DNA of 64,000 nt from CAVRTM01 sp963696105 (GCA_963696105.1 CAVOIP010000004.1:496001-560000), one strand, 5' to 3'. Positions 9,340 through 18,141 are shown, counted from the stretch's first letter. Program-made: numbers and translations. The notes: a model not told the origin generated them from the letters alone.

Positions 9340-9825
9340 ATGACTGAATCCAGCGTGCCGGCGATCGGTGCCACCGCGCCCGACTTCACCCTCAAGGACC
9401 AGTACGGTCAGGACGTCAGCCTGGCCGGGTTCCGCGGGGACAAGGCGGTCGTGGTGGTCTTCTTCCCGTTCGCCTTCTCGGGCATCTGCACCGGCGAGCT
9501 GTGCGAGATCCGTGACGACCTCGGGGCCTTCGCCAACGACGACGTCCAGGTCCTGGCCGTGTCCTGCGACCACATGTTCACGCAGCGGGCCTACGCCGAC
9601 GCGCAGGGGTACTTCTTCCCGGTGCTCAGCGACTTCTGGCCGCACGGTCAGGTCGCCCAGGACTACGGCGTGTTCGTGCAGGACGGCGGGTTCGCCACGC
9701 GCGGCACGTTCCTCATCGACCGGGACGGGGTCGTGCGCTGGAGCCTCGTCAACGGGCCGGGGGACAAGCGGGACTTCGGCGGCTACCACGCCGCCCTGAA
9801 GGAGCTGGTGCAGTCCCGGGACTGA
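9340..9825 (+). CDS. ahpE: Peroxiredoxin AhpE
   Basis: One-cysteine peroxiredoxin that reduces hydroperoxides in the cytoplasm. The 161-residue protein has the thioredoxin fold. The peroxidatic cysteine is in the signature PFAFSGICTGELCEI (P-x3-T/S-x2-C variant, residue about 49), with a second Cys four residues later. GTFLIDRDGVVRW and a conserved arginine in the C-terminal half complete the active site. It directly follows DUF3052, as in M. tuberculosis (Rv2238c). ATG at 9340; no strong Shine-Dalgarno is evident in the 20-base gap. Confidence 0.93.
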   Translation: MTESSVPAIGATAPDFTLKDQYGQDVSLAGFRGDKAVVVVFFPFAFSGICTGELCEIRDDLGAFANDDVQVLAVSCDHMFTQRAYADAQGYFFPVLSDFWPHGQVAQDYGVFVQDGGFATRGTFLIDRDGVVRWSLVNGPGDKRDFGGYHAALKELVQSRD

Positions 9826-9835
9826 GCCGGCAGCG

Positions 9836-9908
9836 GGGCCTGTAGCTCAGTTGGTAGAGCACCGCGTTTACACCGCGGGTGTCGTCGGTTCGAGCCCGGC
9901 CGGGCCCA
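9836..9908 (+). tRNA. tRNA-Val (anticodon TAC)
   Basis: Complete cloverleaf. The acceptor stem GGGCCTG (9836-9842) pairs with CGGGCCC (9901-9907), the D-arm is GCTCAGTTGGTAGAGC, and the anticodon stem CCGCG/CGCGG encloses TTTACAC with anticodon TAC at 9869-9871. The T-arm is GTCGG-TTCGAGC-CCGGC and the discriminator A is at 9908. The 3' CCA is not fully encoded (CC then T). It lies between ahpE and the Nif3-like gene. Confidence 0.96.
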
Positions 9909-9930
9909 CCTTGCAGGAAGGAAGCACCTC

Positions 9931-10797
9931 GTGACCGCTGCGGAGGACCCCACGCGGCTGGCCGAGGTGGTGGCAGCCCTCGACCGGCTGTACCCCCAGG
10001 ACTCCGCGATGTCCTGGGACCGCGTCGGCCTGGTCACGGGCGACCCGGATCAGCCGGTGCGCCGGGTGCACTTCGCCGTCGACCCCACGCTCGCGGTCAT
10101 CGACGAGGCACGCCGGCTGGGGGCCGACCTGATCGTCACCCACCACCCGCTGCTGCTGCGGGGGGTGCACAGCGTGGCCACCACCAGCGCCAAGGGCGCG
10201 GCGGTGACCAGCCTGGTGGTCGGCGACGTGGCCCTGTACGCCGCGCACACCAACGCCGACGTGGCCACTCCCGGCGTCAGCGACGCCCTGGCGGCAGCCT
10301 GCGGCCTGACCGGCACCGGCCCGCTGAGCGTCCGCGACGGGGTCGGCCTCGGCCGCGTGGGGGACCTGCCCCAGCCGGCGACGTTGCGGAGCTTCGCCGA
10401 GCGCCTGGCTGCGGCGCTGCCGCCGGCACCCGTGGGGATCCGCGTCAGCGGGCCCGCCGACGCCGTCGTACGCCGTGTGGCCGTGCTCGGCGGGGCCGGG
10501 GACGACCAGTTCGACGCGGTGCGCGCCAGCGGCTGCGATGTCTACGTCACCGCGGACCTGCGCCACCACCCCGCACTGGAGGCACGCGAGGAGGCGCGCG
10601 GTGGGCCGCCGTACCTCATCGACGCCGGCCACTGGGCCACCGAGTGGCTTTGGCTGGAGGGTGCGCGCGACCGCCTCTGGCACGAGCTGGGGGAGCGGGG
10701 CACTAGGTTGGAGGCCCACATCTCCTCGGTGCGCACCGACCCCTGGGACTTCCTGGTCGGGGCGCGTTCGACCCTCGTGCCCGGAGGTACGTCCTGA
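9931..10797 (+). CDS. Nif3-like dinuclear metal-centre hexameric protein
   Basis: Member of the Nif3/YbgI (DUF34) family, which forms hexameric toroids with a di-metal site; GTP cyclohydrolase-related and metallochaperone roles have been proposed for members but the general function is unsettled. The 288-residue protein shows the expected metal ligands: an early aspartate-rich block, VTHHPLLLRGV, AHTNADVA and the C-terminal DAGHWATEW histidine/glutamate block. The GTG at 9931 has GGAAGGAAG upstream. The stop overlaps the CTG start proposed for the next gene (CTGA), indicating translational coupling. Nif3 - zinc ribbon - RNase H is a conserved actinobacterial trio. Confidence 0.92.
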   Translation: MTAAEDPTRLAEVVAALDRLYPQDSAMSWDRVGLVTGDPDQPVRRVHFAVDPTLAVIDEARRLGADLIVTHHPLLLRGVHSVATTSAKGAAVTSLVVGDVALYAAHTNADVATPGVSDALAAACGLTGTGPLSVRDGVGLGRVGDLPQPATLRSFAERLAAALPPAPVGIRVSGPADAVVRRVAVLGGAGDDQFDAVRASGCDVYVTADLRHHPALEAREEARGGPPYLIDAGHWATEWLWLEGARDRLWHELGERGTRLEAHISSVRTDPWDFLVGARSTLVPGGTS

Positions 10798-11534
10798 AAG
10801 CCGACCCGAGCCGCCAGTGGCGGCTGCTGGACCTGCAGGCCATCGACACCCGCCTGGACCAGATCACCCACCGCAGGGCGACGCTGCCCGAGCAGCGCCA
10901 GCTCGACGACGTCACTGTCCGCCTGCGGGCCCTGGACGACGACCTGGTGCGCGCCCGCACCGCCGAGGCCGACGTGCAGCGCGAGGTCGCCAAGGCCGAC
11001 GCGGATGTGCAGCTGGTCCGCGACCGCTCCGCCCGCAACCAGGCTCGGCTGATGGCCGGGCAGGGCACCGCCAAGGACATGCAGGCCCTGCAGCACGAGG
11101 TCGACTCACTGACCCGGCGCCAGGCCGAGCTCGAGGACATCGAGCTGGAGGTCATGGAGCGGGCCGAGGCGCTCGCCGCGGCCGTGGCCAGGGCCCAGGC
11201 CGAGCGGGACGAGCACGCCGCCCGGGTCGACGAGCTCGTCGCCGCGCGGGATCGTGCGGTCGCCGAGCTCGAGGCCGAGGCGGCCGCCGTCGTGCGGCCG
11301 CGCCCCGACGTGGTGGCCGGTGTCGGCGAGGACCTGGTGGGGCTCTACGAGAAGATCCGGGCCTCCAGCGGCGGCATCGGCGCGGCGGCGCTGCGTCACC
11401 GCCGGTGTGAGGGGTGCCGGCTCGAGCTCAACCAGGTCGACATCTTCCGGATCCGCGACGCCGCCGACGACGAGGTGCTGCGCTGCGAGGAGTGCCGACG
11501 CATCCTGGTGCGCACCTCCGAGTCCGGCCTCTGA
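10794..11534 (+). CDS. CdsZ-like coiled-coil / C4 zinc-ribbon protein (probable CTG start)
   Basis: A 246-residue protein with two long antiparallel coiled-coil helices (about residues 30-165) and a C-terminal four-cysteine zinc ribbon, CEGCRLEL...CEECRRIL (about 202-235), the CT398/Rv2229c-type fold. Family members are thought to act as nucleic-acid- or complex-associated adaptors. No ATG or GTG is available near the expected N-terminus. CTG at 10794 fits best: GGAGG lies at 10783-10787, and CTGA overlaps the Nif3 stop by three bases. The residues that follow (KADPSRQWRLLDLQAIDTRL) match how such proteins begin. RNase H follows after 4 bases. Confidence 0.85.
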   Translation: MKADPSRQWRLLDLQAIDTRLDQITHRRATLPEQRQLDDVTVRLRALDDDLVRARTAEADVQREVAKADADVQLVRDRSARNQARLMAGQGTAKDMQALQHEVDSLTRRQAELEDIELEVMERAEALAAAVARAQAERDEHAARVDELVAARDRAVAELEAEAAAVVRPRPDVVAGVGEDLVGLYEKIRASSGGIGAAALRHRRCEGCRLELNQVDIFRIRDAADDEVLRCEECRRILVRTSESGL

Positions 11535-11538
11535 GCCG

Positions 11539-12702
11539 ATGGGCGGACGCAGACTCGTTGTCGAGGCCGACGGCGGCTCCCGGGGCAACCCCGGCAAGGC
11601 CGGGTACGGCGCGCTCGTGCGGGACCGGGCGACCGGTGCCGTGCTCGCCGAGCGGGCCGCCTCGGTGGGGATCGCCAGCAACAACGTGGCGGAGTACTCC
11701 GGGCTGGTCGCCGGCCTGAAGGCCGCGCTCGAGATCGACCCGGCCGCCGAGGTCGAGGTGCGGATGGACTCCAAGCTCGTCGTGGAGCAGATGTCCGGCC
11801 GATGGAAGATCAAGCACGAGGACATGCGCCGCCTGGCGCTCGAGGCGCGTGAGGTCGCGGCCGATCTCAGCTCCGGCGGAGGCTCGGTGCGCTTCACGTG
11901 GATCCCTCGGGCCGAGAACTCCGCCGCGGACGCCCTGGCCAACGCGGCCATGGACGGCCAGACGATCTCGCGCCGCCTCGACGGCGACCCGGTGGGCGAC
12001 GCCGGCGACGACGCTGGCGCTGTCGCAGCGGACCTCGCCGCCGGCACGAGCCCGGCCGACCCGGTCGTGGCTCCCGACCTCGGCCGGCCCACCCGGCTGG
12101 TCCTGGTGCGCCACGGGGTCACCGACTTCACCGTGGCGCGCAAGCTGGACGGTCGCGGTGGCGCGGACCCCGGTCTCAACGCCCTCGGCCGGCAACAGGT
12201 CGCAGCTGCGGCAGAGGCGGTGCGTGCCTTCCTCGGCGACGGCCCGGTGCGGGTGGTCTCCTCCAGCCTGGCCCGCGGCGTCCAGACCGGGTCGGCCGTC
12301 GCCGCGGCGTTGGGGGTGCGGCTGGAGACCGACGAGGACTGGGACGAGCAGTCGTTCGGCGACTGGGACGGCAAGAGCGTCGGCCAGCTGGCCGCGCGAT
12401 ACCCGGCCGAGCTGGCCCGGCTGCGCGAGGACGACGCCTACGCCCGGGTCGGTGGGGAGAGCCACCGCGACATGGCCAAGCGCGTGCTCGCGGCGTTCGA
12501 GCGGGCGGGCAGCAGCGACCTGCCGGTGGTCGTGGCGACGCACCGCAAACCGATCATGGTGGTGCTCGCCCACGTGCTCGGCATCCCGCACGACCGGATC
12601 TGGCGGCTGGCCACCTCGCCGGCGTCGCTCACCACGGTCGAGATGTGGTCCGACGGCGGCGCCATGGTGCCGTTCGTCAACGACACCAGTCATCTTCGCT
12701 GA
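11539..12702 (+). CDS. Bifunctional RNase H / histidine acid phosphatase fusion
   Basis: A 387-residue fusion like M. tuberculosis Rv2228c. Residues about 1-135 form a type I RNase H domain with the carboxylates visible (EADGGSRGNPGKAG, NNVAEYSGL, MDSKLVVEQM, NSAADALAN); it degrades RNA in RNA-DNA hybrids. After an Ala/Asp-rich linker (about 145-180) comes a histidine-phosphatase domain with LVRHGVTDF and a second catalytic histidine in ATHRKPI. In M. tuberculosis the C-terminal domain has CobC-like alpha-ribazole phosphatase activity. ATG at 11539, four bases after the CdsZ-like stop, so one operon. Confidence 0.93.
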   Translation: MGGRRLVVEADGGSRGNPGKAGYGALVRDRATGAVLAERAASVGIASNNVAEYSGLVAGLKAALEIDPAAEVEVRMDSKLVVEQMSGRWKIKHEDMRRLALEAREVAADLSSGGGSVRFTWIPRAENSAADALANAAMDGQTISRRLDGDPVGDAGDDAGAVAADLAAGTSPADPVVAPDLGRPTRLVLVRHGVTDFTVARKLDGRGGADPGLNALGRQQVAAAAEAVRAFLGDGPVRVVSSSLARGVQTGSAVAAALGVRLETDEDWDEQSFGDWDGKSVGQLAARYPAELARLREDDAYARVGGESHRDMAKRVLAAFERAGSSDLPVVVATHRKPIMVVLAHVLGIPHDRIWRLATSPASLTTVEMWSDGGAMVPFVNDTSHLR

Positions 12703-12773
12703 TCCGGCCGAGCCCCGGTCCAGTCGGTGAACCGGTCCGAGCGTGCCGGACCGCCTGTGAAACGCTGGGGGAC

Positions 12774-12956
12774 ATGGAGAACCGACTGGCCTACCGCGTG
12801 CTCACCGGACCGGACGACCGCGCGTTCTGCGAGCGGGTGAGTGCGGCGCTGGCCGACGGCTACCAGCTGCACGGGGCGCCTGCGGTGACGCACGACGGCG
12901 AGCGGGTGATCGTGGCCCAGGCGCTGGTCCTGCCGGGTGCCGGACGGGCCGCGTGA
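12774..12956 (+). CDS. DUF1737 small protein
   Basis: A 60-residue protein with the DUF1737 pattern (YRVLTGPDDRAFCERVSAAL, GYQLHGAPAVTHDGERVIVAQAL). These small domains resemble BMC-adjacent and regulatory mini-domains but have no assigned activity. Its GTGA stop overlaps the start of the rhodanese gene by 4 bases, so the two are translationally coupled. ATG at 12774 follows GCTGGGGGAC. Confidence 0.82.
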   Translation: MENRLAYRVLTGPDDRAFCERVSAALADGYQLHGAPAVTHDGERVIVAQALVLPGAGRAA

Positions 12957-13366
12957 GCTACGCCGGGGACGTCCGGCCCGAGCAGGCCGTTGCCGCGCTG
13001 CAGGGTAATCCGACGGCGGTGCTCGTCGACGTGCGCACCCGCGCGGAGTGGACCTATGTCGGCCTCCCCGAGGTGTCCCCGCCGGGCCGGGCCCCCGTGC
13101 TCGTGGAGTGGCAGCGGTTCCCCGACGGCTGCGTCAACGACCGGTTCGTCGACGAGCTCCGGGCGGCCGGCGTGACCCCCGGCACCCCGGTCTACTTCCT
13201 CTGCCGCTCCGGCGTCCGGTCGGTCGCCGCGGCCGAGGCCGCCACCGCCGCGGGTCTGGGACCGGCGTACAACATCGTCGACGGCTTCGAGGGGCCGCTG
13301 GACGAGCAGGGCCGGCGGACCGTCGCCGGCTGGAAGAACTCCGGACTGCCGTGGAGGCAAGGATGA
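12953..13366 (+). CDS. Rhodanese-like sulfurtransferase
   Basis: A 137-residue single-domain rhodanese. The active-site loop is CRSGVRS (residues about 84-90) with the persulfide-carrying cysteine, preceded by DVRTRAEWTYVGLP and followed by YNIVDGFEG. It probably carries sulfane sulfur for or from the neighbouring sulfhydrylase. The GTG start overlaps the DUF1737 stop (GTGA) and its own stop overlaps the metZ start (ATGA). Such rhodanese-metZ pairs recur in bacteria, which supports a shared role in sulfide assimilation. Confidence 0.93.
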   Translation: MSYAGDVRPEQAVAALQGNPTAVLVDVRTRAEWTYVGLPEVSPPGRAPVLVEWQRFPDGCVNDRFVDELRAAGVTPGTPVYFLCRSGVRSVAAAEAATAAGLGPAYNIVDGFEGPLDEQGRRTVAGWKNSGLPWRQG

Positions 13367-14550
13367 CCGAGCTGCGCCCCGACACCCTGGCCGTGCGCGG
13401 CGGCCTGGCCCGCACGCACTTCGAGGAGACGTCCGAGGCGCTGTTCCTCACCTCGGGGTTCGTCTACGCCACCGCCGAGGAGGCCGAGGCGGCGTTCGCG
13501 GGCGAGAGCGAGCGCTTCGTCTACTCCCGCTACGGCAACCCGACGGTGGCGATGTTCGAGGAGCGGATGCGGCTGCTCGAGGGCGCCGAGGCCTGCTTCG
13601 CCACCGCCTCCGGCATGTCGGCCGTCTTCGTGGCCCTGGCCGCGCTGCTGGGTCGTGGTGACCGCGTGGTCAGCTCGCGGGGGCTGTTCGGCTCGTGCTT
13701 CGTCATCCTGGACGAGATCCTGCCGCGATGGGGCATCGAGACCGTGTTCGTCGACGGGCCCGACCTGGACCAGTGGCGCGAGGCGCTGTCCGCGCCGACC
13801 GCGGCGGTGTTCTTCGAGACCCCGAGCAACCCGATGCAGGAGCTCGTGGACATCCGGGCGGTCGCCGAGATGGCCCACGCCGCGGGCGCCCAGGTGGTCG
13901 TGGACAACGTCTTCGGTACGCCGGTGTTCTCCCGGCCGCTGGAGCAGGGCGCCGACGTCATCGTCTACTCGGCCACCAAGCACATCGACGGCCAGGGCCG
14001 CACCCTGGGCGGTGTCGTCCTCGGCACCTCCGAGTTCATCGACGGCCCCGTGCGCAACCTGATGCGCCACACCGGCCCCGCCATGTCCCCGTTCAACGCG
14101 TGGGTCCTGCTCAAGGGCGTGGAGACCCTGTCCCTGCGTGTGGAGAAGCAGGCCGCCGCGGCCCTGGAGCTGGCGCGGGCGCTCGAGGCCAACCCGAAGG
14201 TCTCGCGCGTGGTCTACCCGTGGCTGGAGTCGCACCCGCAGCACGAGCTGGCCAAGGCGCAGATGTACGGCGGCGGCACCGTCGTCACCTTCGAGGTGGA
14301 CGGCGGCAAGGACGCGGCCTTCGCGCTGATGAACGCCCTGCAGGTGGTGGACATCTCCAACAACCTCGGCGACTCCAAGTCCCTGATCACCCACCCTGCG
14401 ACCACGACCCACCGGCGGATGGGCGAGGAGGCGCGGCTGGCCGTCGGCATCACCGACGGCGTGCTGCGGGTCTCGGTCGGGCTGGAGGACGTGCGTGACC
14501 TGGTCGAGGACCTCCAGCAGGCCCTGGCCACGGGACCGGACGCACCGTAG
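13363..14550 (+). CDS. metZ: O-succinylhomoserine sulfhydrylase
   Basis: PLP-dependent Cys/Met-metabolism enzyme that makes homocysteine from O-succinylhomoserine and sulfide in the direct-sulfhydrylation route to methionine. The 395-residue protein has the fold-type I features: YSRYGNPTVAMFEERM near the N-terminus, the PLP aspartate in VVDNVFGTP and the Schiff-base lysine in YSATKHIDGQGR (about residue 205), then LITHPATTTHRRM. The choice between O-succinyl and O-acetylhomoserine as donor is inferred from resemblance to MetZ. Last gene of the coupled DUF1737-rhodanese-metZ set; a hairpin follows. Confidence 0.92.
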   Translation: MTELRPDTLAVRGGLARTHFEETSEALFLTSGFVYATAEEAEAAFAGESERFVYSRYGNPTVAMFEERMRLLEGAEACFATASGMSAVFVALAALLGRGDRVVSSRGLFGSCFVILDEILPRWGIETVFVDGPDLDQWREALSAPTAAVFFETPSNPMQELVDIRAVAEMAHAAGAQVVVDNVFGTPVFSRPLEQGADVIVYSATKHIDGQGRTLGGVVLGTSEFIDGPVRNLMRHTGPAMSPFNAWVLLKGVETLSLRVEKQAAAALELARALEANPKVSRVVYPWLESHPQHELAKAQMYGGGTVVTFEVDGGKDAAFALMNALQVVDISNNLGDSKSLITHPATTTHRRMGEEARLAVGITDGVLRVSVGLEDVRDLVEDLQQALATGPDAP

Positions 14551-14551
14551 C

Positions 14552-14586
14552 GCCCGAATTCGACCGTTGGGTGTCCGGATTCGGGC
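14552..14586. terminator. Hairpin between convergent metZ and the ArsB-like gene
   Basis: GCCCGAAT (14552-14559) pairs with ATTCGGGC (14579-14586) directly after the metZ stop. The 3' end of metZ (14535-14547) is also complementary to two nearby copies of CGGTGCGTCCGGT (14591-14603 and 14623-14635), giving alternative stems. The location between two convergent genes supports a terminator. Confidence 0.6.
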
Positions 14587-14647
14587 AGCCCGGTGCGTCC
14601 GGTCGGCGTGAGGCGTGCGGCCCGGTGCGTCCGGTCGCCCTGAGGCG
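14585..14647. repeat. Imperfect direct repeat, two copies of about 31 bp
   Basis: Copy 1 (14585-14615) and copy 2 (14617-14647) share the core GCCCGGTGCGTCCGGTCG and TGAGGCG, with few differences, at a 32-base period. The repeat core is the reverse complement of the last bases of metZ. It looks like a duplicated terminator arm rather than a protein-binding array, but that is inference. Confidence 0.65.
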
Positions 14648-14664
14648 GGCAGCGAGGGTCAGCG

Positions 14665-15766
14665 TCAGGGGTGGAGCCAGGTGAGTGCCGCCACCGCGGC
14701 ACCGATCGACGCGGCGGCGCAGAGCGCACCCTGCCAGGCGAAGGTGACGACCGAGACCGACACGTCGCCCTTACGGCACCGCTCGCGCCACAGGATCGTC
14801 GCCAGCGAGGCCCAGATGGTCACCAGGGGCCCGCAGTTCACCCCGATGAGCAGGGCCATCAGCCGCTGGGGGTCGGCGCTCGCGACCGGCTCGAGGGCCA
14901 GGTAGGCGGGCAGGTTGTTGACCACGTTGGCCGACACCGCCCCGATGCCGCTGAGCCGCAGCAGGTCCGGCCCGGAGCTGCCGTCGCCGACCCAGGCGGT
15001 CAGCAGCGCGTCGAGCCCGTGCCGGCCGGCGACGTCCACGACGACGAACAGCGCGCAGACCCCGAGGACCACCAGCCACGGCACCTTGACCCGGCGCAGC
15101 GTCCGCAGGCTCCGTGTCCCCAGCACCACGACGAGCACCACGGCCGCGATCGTCGCGGGGATGGCGGGGGTGACCCCGCTGACGAACGCCGGACCGAGGG
15201 CGAGGCACACTGCACCCGCCACGACGAGCAGCACCCGGTCGTGCGGGTCGGGAGGGGCGTCCAGCTCGTAGCGGCCGCGCAGGCTCCGCCGGTGCAGCAC
15301 CGCGAGCACCACGACGCTGGCCGCGATCGACGCCACGGCCGGCCAGCAGGGCGAGCCGCAGGTAGCCGGAGGTCCCCAGTCCCAGCAGCGAGAAGTGGTG
15401 CAGCGCAAGCAGGTTGGTGAGGTTGGAGACGGGCAGCAGCAGCGACGCCGTGTTGGCCAGCCAGACCGTCGTCATCACGAAGGGCACGGCGCTGAGCCCG
15501 AGCTGGCGGGCGACGGCGATGACCACCGGCGTCAGCAGCACCGCGGTGGTGTCGAGGCTGAGGACGATGGTCGCCAGGCATGACAGCAGCACCAGGAGGA
15601 GCCACAGCAGCGGCGTGCGGTGCCGGCCGAGCCTGGCGGCCCAGTGACCGGCGACGTCGAAGACGCCCGCGATGTCCGCGATCTCGGCGACGACCGTGAT
15701 CGCCACCAGGAAGATCATGACCGGGCCGACCCGCTCGGCGAGGTCGAGCAGCTGCCCGGTGGTCAC
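14665..15766 (-). pseudogene. ArsB/SLC13-type anion permease, one frameshift
   Basis: Multi-pass inner-membrane transporter of the ArsB/NhaD/SLC13 (ion transporter) superfamily, about 366 residues with some 10 hydrophobic segments. The block SLDTTAVLLTPVVIAVARQL and the motif LLPVSNLTNLLALHH are typical of ArsB-like permeases, suggesting arsenite or organic-anion export; the substrate is not determined. The frame breaks near 15345 (CTGGCCGGCCGTGG) and removing one base joins the halves, so the gene may be intact in reality. The GTG start (15764-15766) overlaps the yaaA stop (GTGA). No arsR or arsC is adjacent. Confidence 0.78.
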
Positions 15767-16515
15767 CGCACGACCGCGTCGAGGACCCAGGGCTGCCCTG
15801 GCCGGCGCGGCGGGCTCAGCGTGGTCGCGAAACCCTGCTGCACCACCGCGTGCAGCGCCTGCGGCGTCCGCGCGTCGACGCCCTCCTCGCACAGGTGGCG
15901 CGCGACCAGGCCGCGGGTGTGCTTGGCCATGTGCGTCGCGCCGGGCACGCGGACCTGCACCCATCGCTGCGCGAGCGGGCCCTGCGGCACCCAGGCGGCG
16001 GCGTACGTGCTGGAGCGGCAGTCAACGACGACGCCCCGGCCGGCCACGGTGGGGAGCACGTCGGCCAGGGGCTCACGCCAGACGGAGGCGAGCGGGCCGA
16101 GCGAGCCGAGGTTGACGCCCATCGACAGGCGGTACGGCGCCACCTTGTCACCCGGGCGCAGCGCGCCGTACAGGGCGGAGACCACGACCAGCCAGCGGTT
16201 CGCCCGGCGCCGCGCGGCCGGAGCCAGCGAGGCGAGGTCGAGGGCGTCGTACAGGACCCCGGTGTAGAGGTCCGCGGCGGCGACCGCGGGGGAGGAGGCG
16301 AGCCGGGTGTTGCGGGCGATGTCCGCGGTGAGGTTGGCGCTGACACCCAGCCTTGTGGGCGCGTCGCTGCCGGCGCTGACCGCGGCCAGCTCGCGGGCGA
16401 CGGCCTCGCGCTGCGGCGCGAGCTGGGGGAAGGACAGCCGCGCGGGGTCGGCGGGGCGACCCCGGGTGCGCTCCGTCTTGGTCTCCGAGGGAGGCAGCAG
16501 GATGAGCACGGGCAC
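15763..16515 (-). CDS. yaaA: Peroxide stress protein YaaA (DUF328)
   Basis: A 250-residue YaaA/UPF0246 protein, which in E. coli lowers free iron during hydrogen peroxide stress and protects DNA. The N-terminus LILLPPSETKTE, then YTGVLYDALD, LVVVSALYGALRPGDKVAPYRLSM and HMAKHTRGLVARHL are characteristic. Two GTG codons (16515 and 16509) are possible starts; the first is used because actinobacterial members usually begin with a few extra residues. It is coupled to the downstream permease by a 4-base overlap and divergent from the RNB gene by 57 bases. Confidence 0.9.
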   Translation of the reverse strand: MPVLILLPPSETKTERTRGRPADPARLSFPQLAPQREAVARELAAVSAGSDAPTRLGVSANLTADIARNTRLASSPAVAAADLYTGVLYDALDLASLAPAARRRANRWLVVVSALYGALRPGDKVAPYRLSMGVNLGSLGPLASVWREPLADVLPTVAGRGVVVDCRSSTYAAAWVPQGPLAQRWVQVRVPGATHMAKHTRGLVARHLCEEGVDARTPQALHAVVQQGFATTLSPPRRPGQPWVLDAVVR

Positions 16516-16572
16516 AGCGTAGGTGCGCCGTCCCGGGGTGCGGGGACGGGGTGGTTGCGTAGGGTGACCGAC

Positions 16573-18084
16573 ATGGCGACGCGATGGGTCAACCGGCTGC
16601 TGGAGCAGCGTGAGCCACCGGCCGCCGGCGTGGACGGGCAGGTGCTGCACGCCGTCTTCGACGCCATCCGGGCCGAGCTGCACGTGCCGGCAGAGTTTCC
16701 GCCCGAGGTGCTCGCCGAGGCCAGCGAGGCGGTCGCCAACCCGCGCCTGCCCGATCGGGACGAGACCGCGCTGCCGTTCTTCACCGTGGACCCGGCGGGG
16801 TCGAAGGACCTGGACCAGGCGATGTTCCTGGAGCGGGCCGACGGCGGCTACCGCGTCCGCTACGCCATCGCCGACGTGCCGTCCTGGGTGGTGGCCGGGG
16901 GAGCGGTCGACCGCGAGACCCGGCGCCGCGGCCAGACCATCTACGCCCCCGACCGCAGCACCCCGCTGCACCCGGAGACCCTCAGCGAGGATGCCGCGAG
17001 CCTGCTGCCGGGAGAGGCGCGCCCGGCGTTCGTGTGGGACCTGCGCCTGGACGGCGACGGGCGCGCTGTGGCCGCCGACGTCTACCGCGCGATGGTGCGC
17101 AGCGTCGAGCGGATGGACTACGAGGGCGTGCAGTCCGCGGTCGACGCCGGCACCGCCGACGAGCGGCTGCTGCTGTTGAAGGAGGTGGGGGAGCGGCGGA
17201 TCGCCCTGGAGCAGGCCCGTGGCGGCGCGAACCTGCCGATGCCGGAGCAGGAGGTGACGATGCAGGACGGGCGCTACCTGGTCGGCTTCCGGCCGCCGGT
17301 GCCGGCCGAGGACTGGAACGCCCAGATCTCCTTGATGACCGGGATGGCGGCGGCGGAGATGATGCTGCGGGGCCGCGTCGGCATCCTGCGCACCATGCCC
17401 GAGCCGGAGGGCCGGACGGTCGCCCAGTTCCGCCAGCAGGCCCGCGCACTCGGTGTCACCTGGCGCGAGGGAAGCCGGTACGGCGAGTTCCTGCGCTCCC
17501 TCGACCGCGGCGACCCCAAGCACCTGGCCCTGATCCACGAGGCGACGGTGCTGTTCCGCGGCGCCGGTTACACCCCGTTCGACGGTGAGCTGCCCGAGCA
17601 GACCGGCCACGCGGCGGTCGCCGCCGCGTACGCCCACGTGACGGCGCCCCTGCGCCGGCTGGTGGACCGGTTCGGGCTGGTCGTGTGCGAGGCGCTGTGC
17701 CGCGGGGTGGAGGTGCCGGCCTGGGCCCGCGAGAGCCTGGCGTCCCTGCCCGAGGTCATGGCCCGCTCCGACCGGGTCGCCGCCGCGGTCGACCGGGCCA
17801 GCACCGATGCGGTCGAGGTGGCCTCGCTGCAGCACCTGGTGGGGCAGACGTTCCGGGCCGTCGTCGTCGATGCCCGCAAGGACGGCGGCCTGATCCAGAT
17901 CGCCGAGCCGGCGATCCTCGCGCCGCTGACCGGCCCGGCGCCGGCCGGCAGCGAGGTGACGGCACGGCTGGTCGAGGCCGACCTCGGCCGGCGGGTGCTG
18001 CGCTTCGAGCTCGTGTCCGTCGACGAGCCCGCGGAGGCGACGGAGGCGACGGAGCGCCCGGAGCGCCCGGAGCCAACCAACTGA
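16573..18084 (+). CDS. RNB-domain 3'-5' exoribonuclease (RNase II/R family)
   Basis: A 503-residue exoribonuclease. The catalytic RNB domain spans about residues 60-380, with the metal-binding aspartates in DPAGSKDLDQAMFLE and the AHVTAPLRRLVDRFG block near the end. The C-terminal region (about 420-490) looks like an S1-like RNA-binding module, and the last residues are a Glu/Ala/Pro-rich tail (EATEATERPERPEP). It is shorter than E. coli RNase R, lacking long N-terminal cold-shock domains. ATG at 16573 with AGGGTGACC upstream; a GTG nine bases earlier is an alternative. Confidence 0.9.
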   Translation: MATRWVNRLLEQREPPAAGVDGQVLHAVFDAIRAELHVPAEFPPEVLAEASEAVANPRLPDRDETALPFFTVDPAGSKDLDQAMFLERADGGYRVRYAIADVPSWVVAGGAVDRETRRRGQTIYAPDRSTPLHPETLSEDAASLLPGEARPAFVWDLRLDGDGRAVAADVYRAMVRSVERMDYEGVQSAVDAGTADERLLLLKEVGERRIALEQARGGANLPMPEQEVTMQDGRYLVGFRPPVPAEDWNAQISLMTGMAAAEMMLRGRVGILRTMPEPEGRTVAQFRQQARALGVTWREGSRYGEFLRSLDRGDPKHLALIHEATVLFRGAGYTPFDGELPEQTGHAAVAAAYAHVTAPLRRLVDRFGLVVCEALCRGVEVPAWARESLASLPEVMARSDRVAAAVDRASTDAVEVASLQHLVGQTFRAVVVDARKDGGLIQIAEPAILAPLTGPAPAGSEVTARLVEADLGRRVLRFELVSVDEPAEATEATERPERPEPTN

Positions 18085-18141
18085 CCGTCGCCACCGGCGG
18101 CGCGGACCGACGCACCACCACCTCACCCCTGGAGGACGAGC

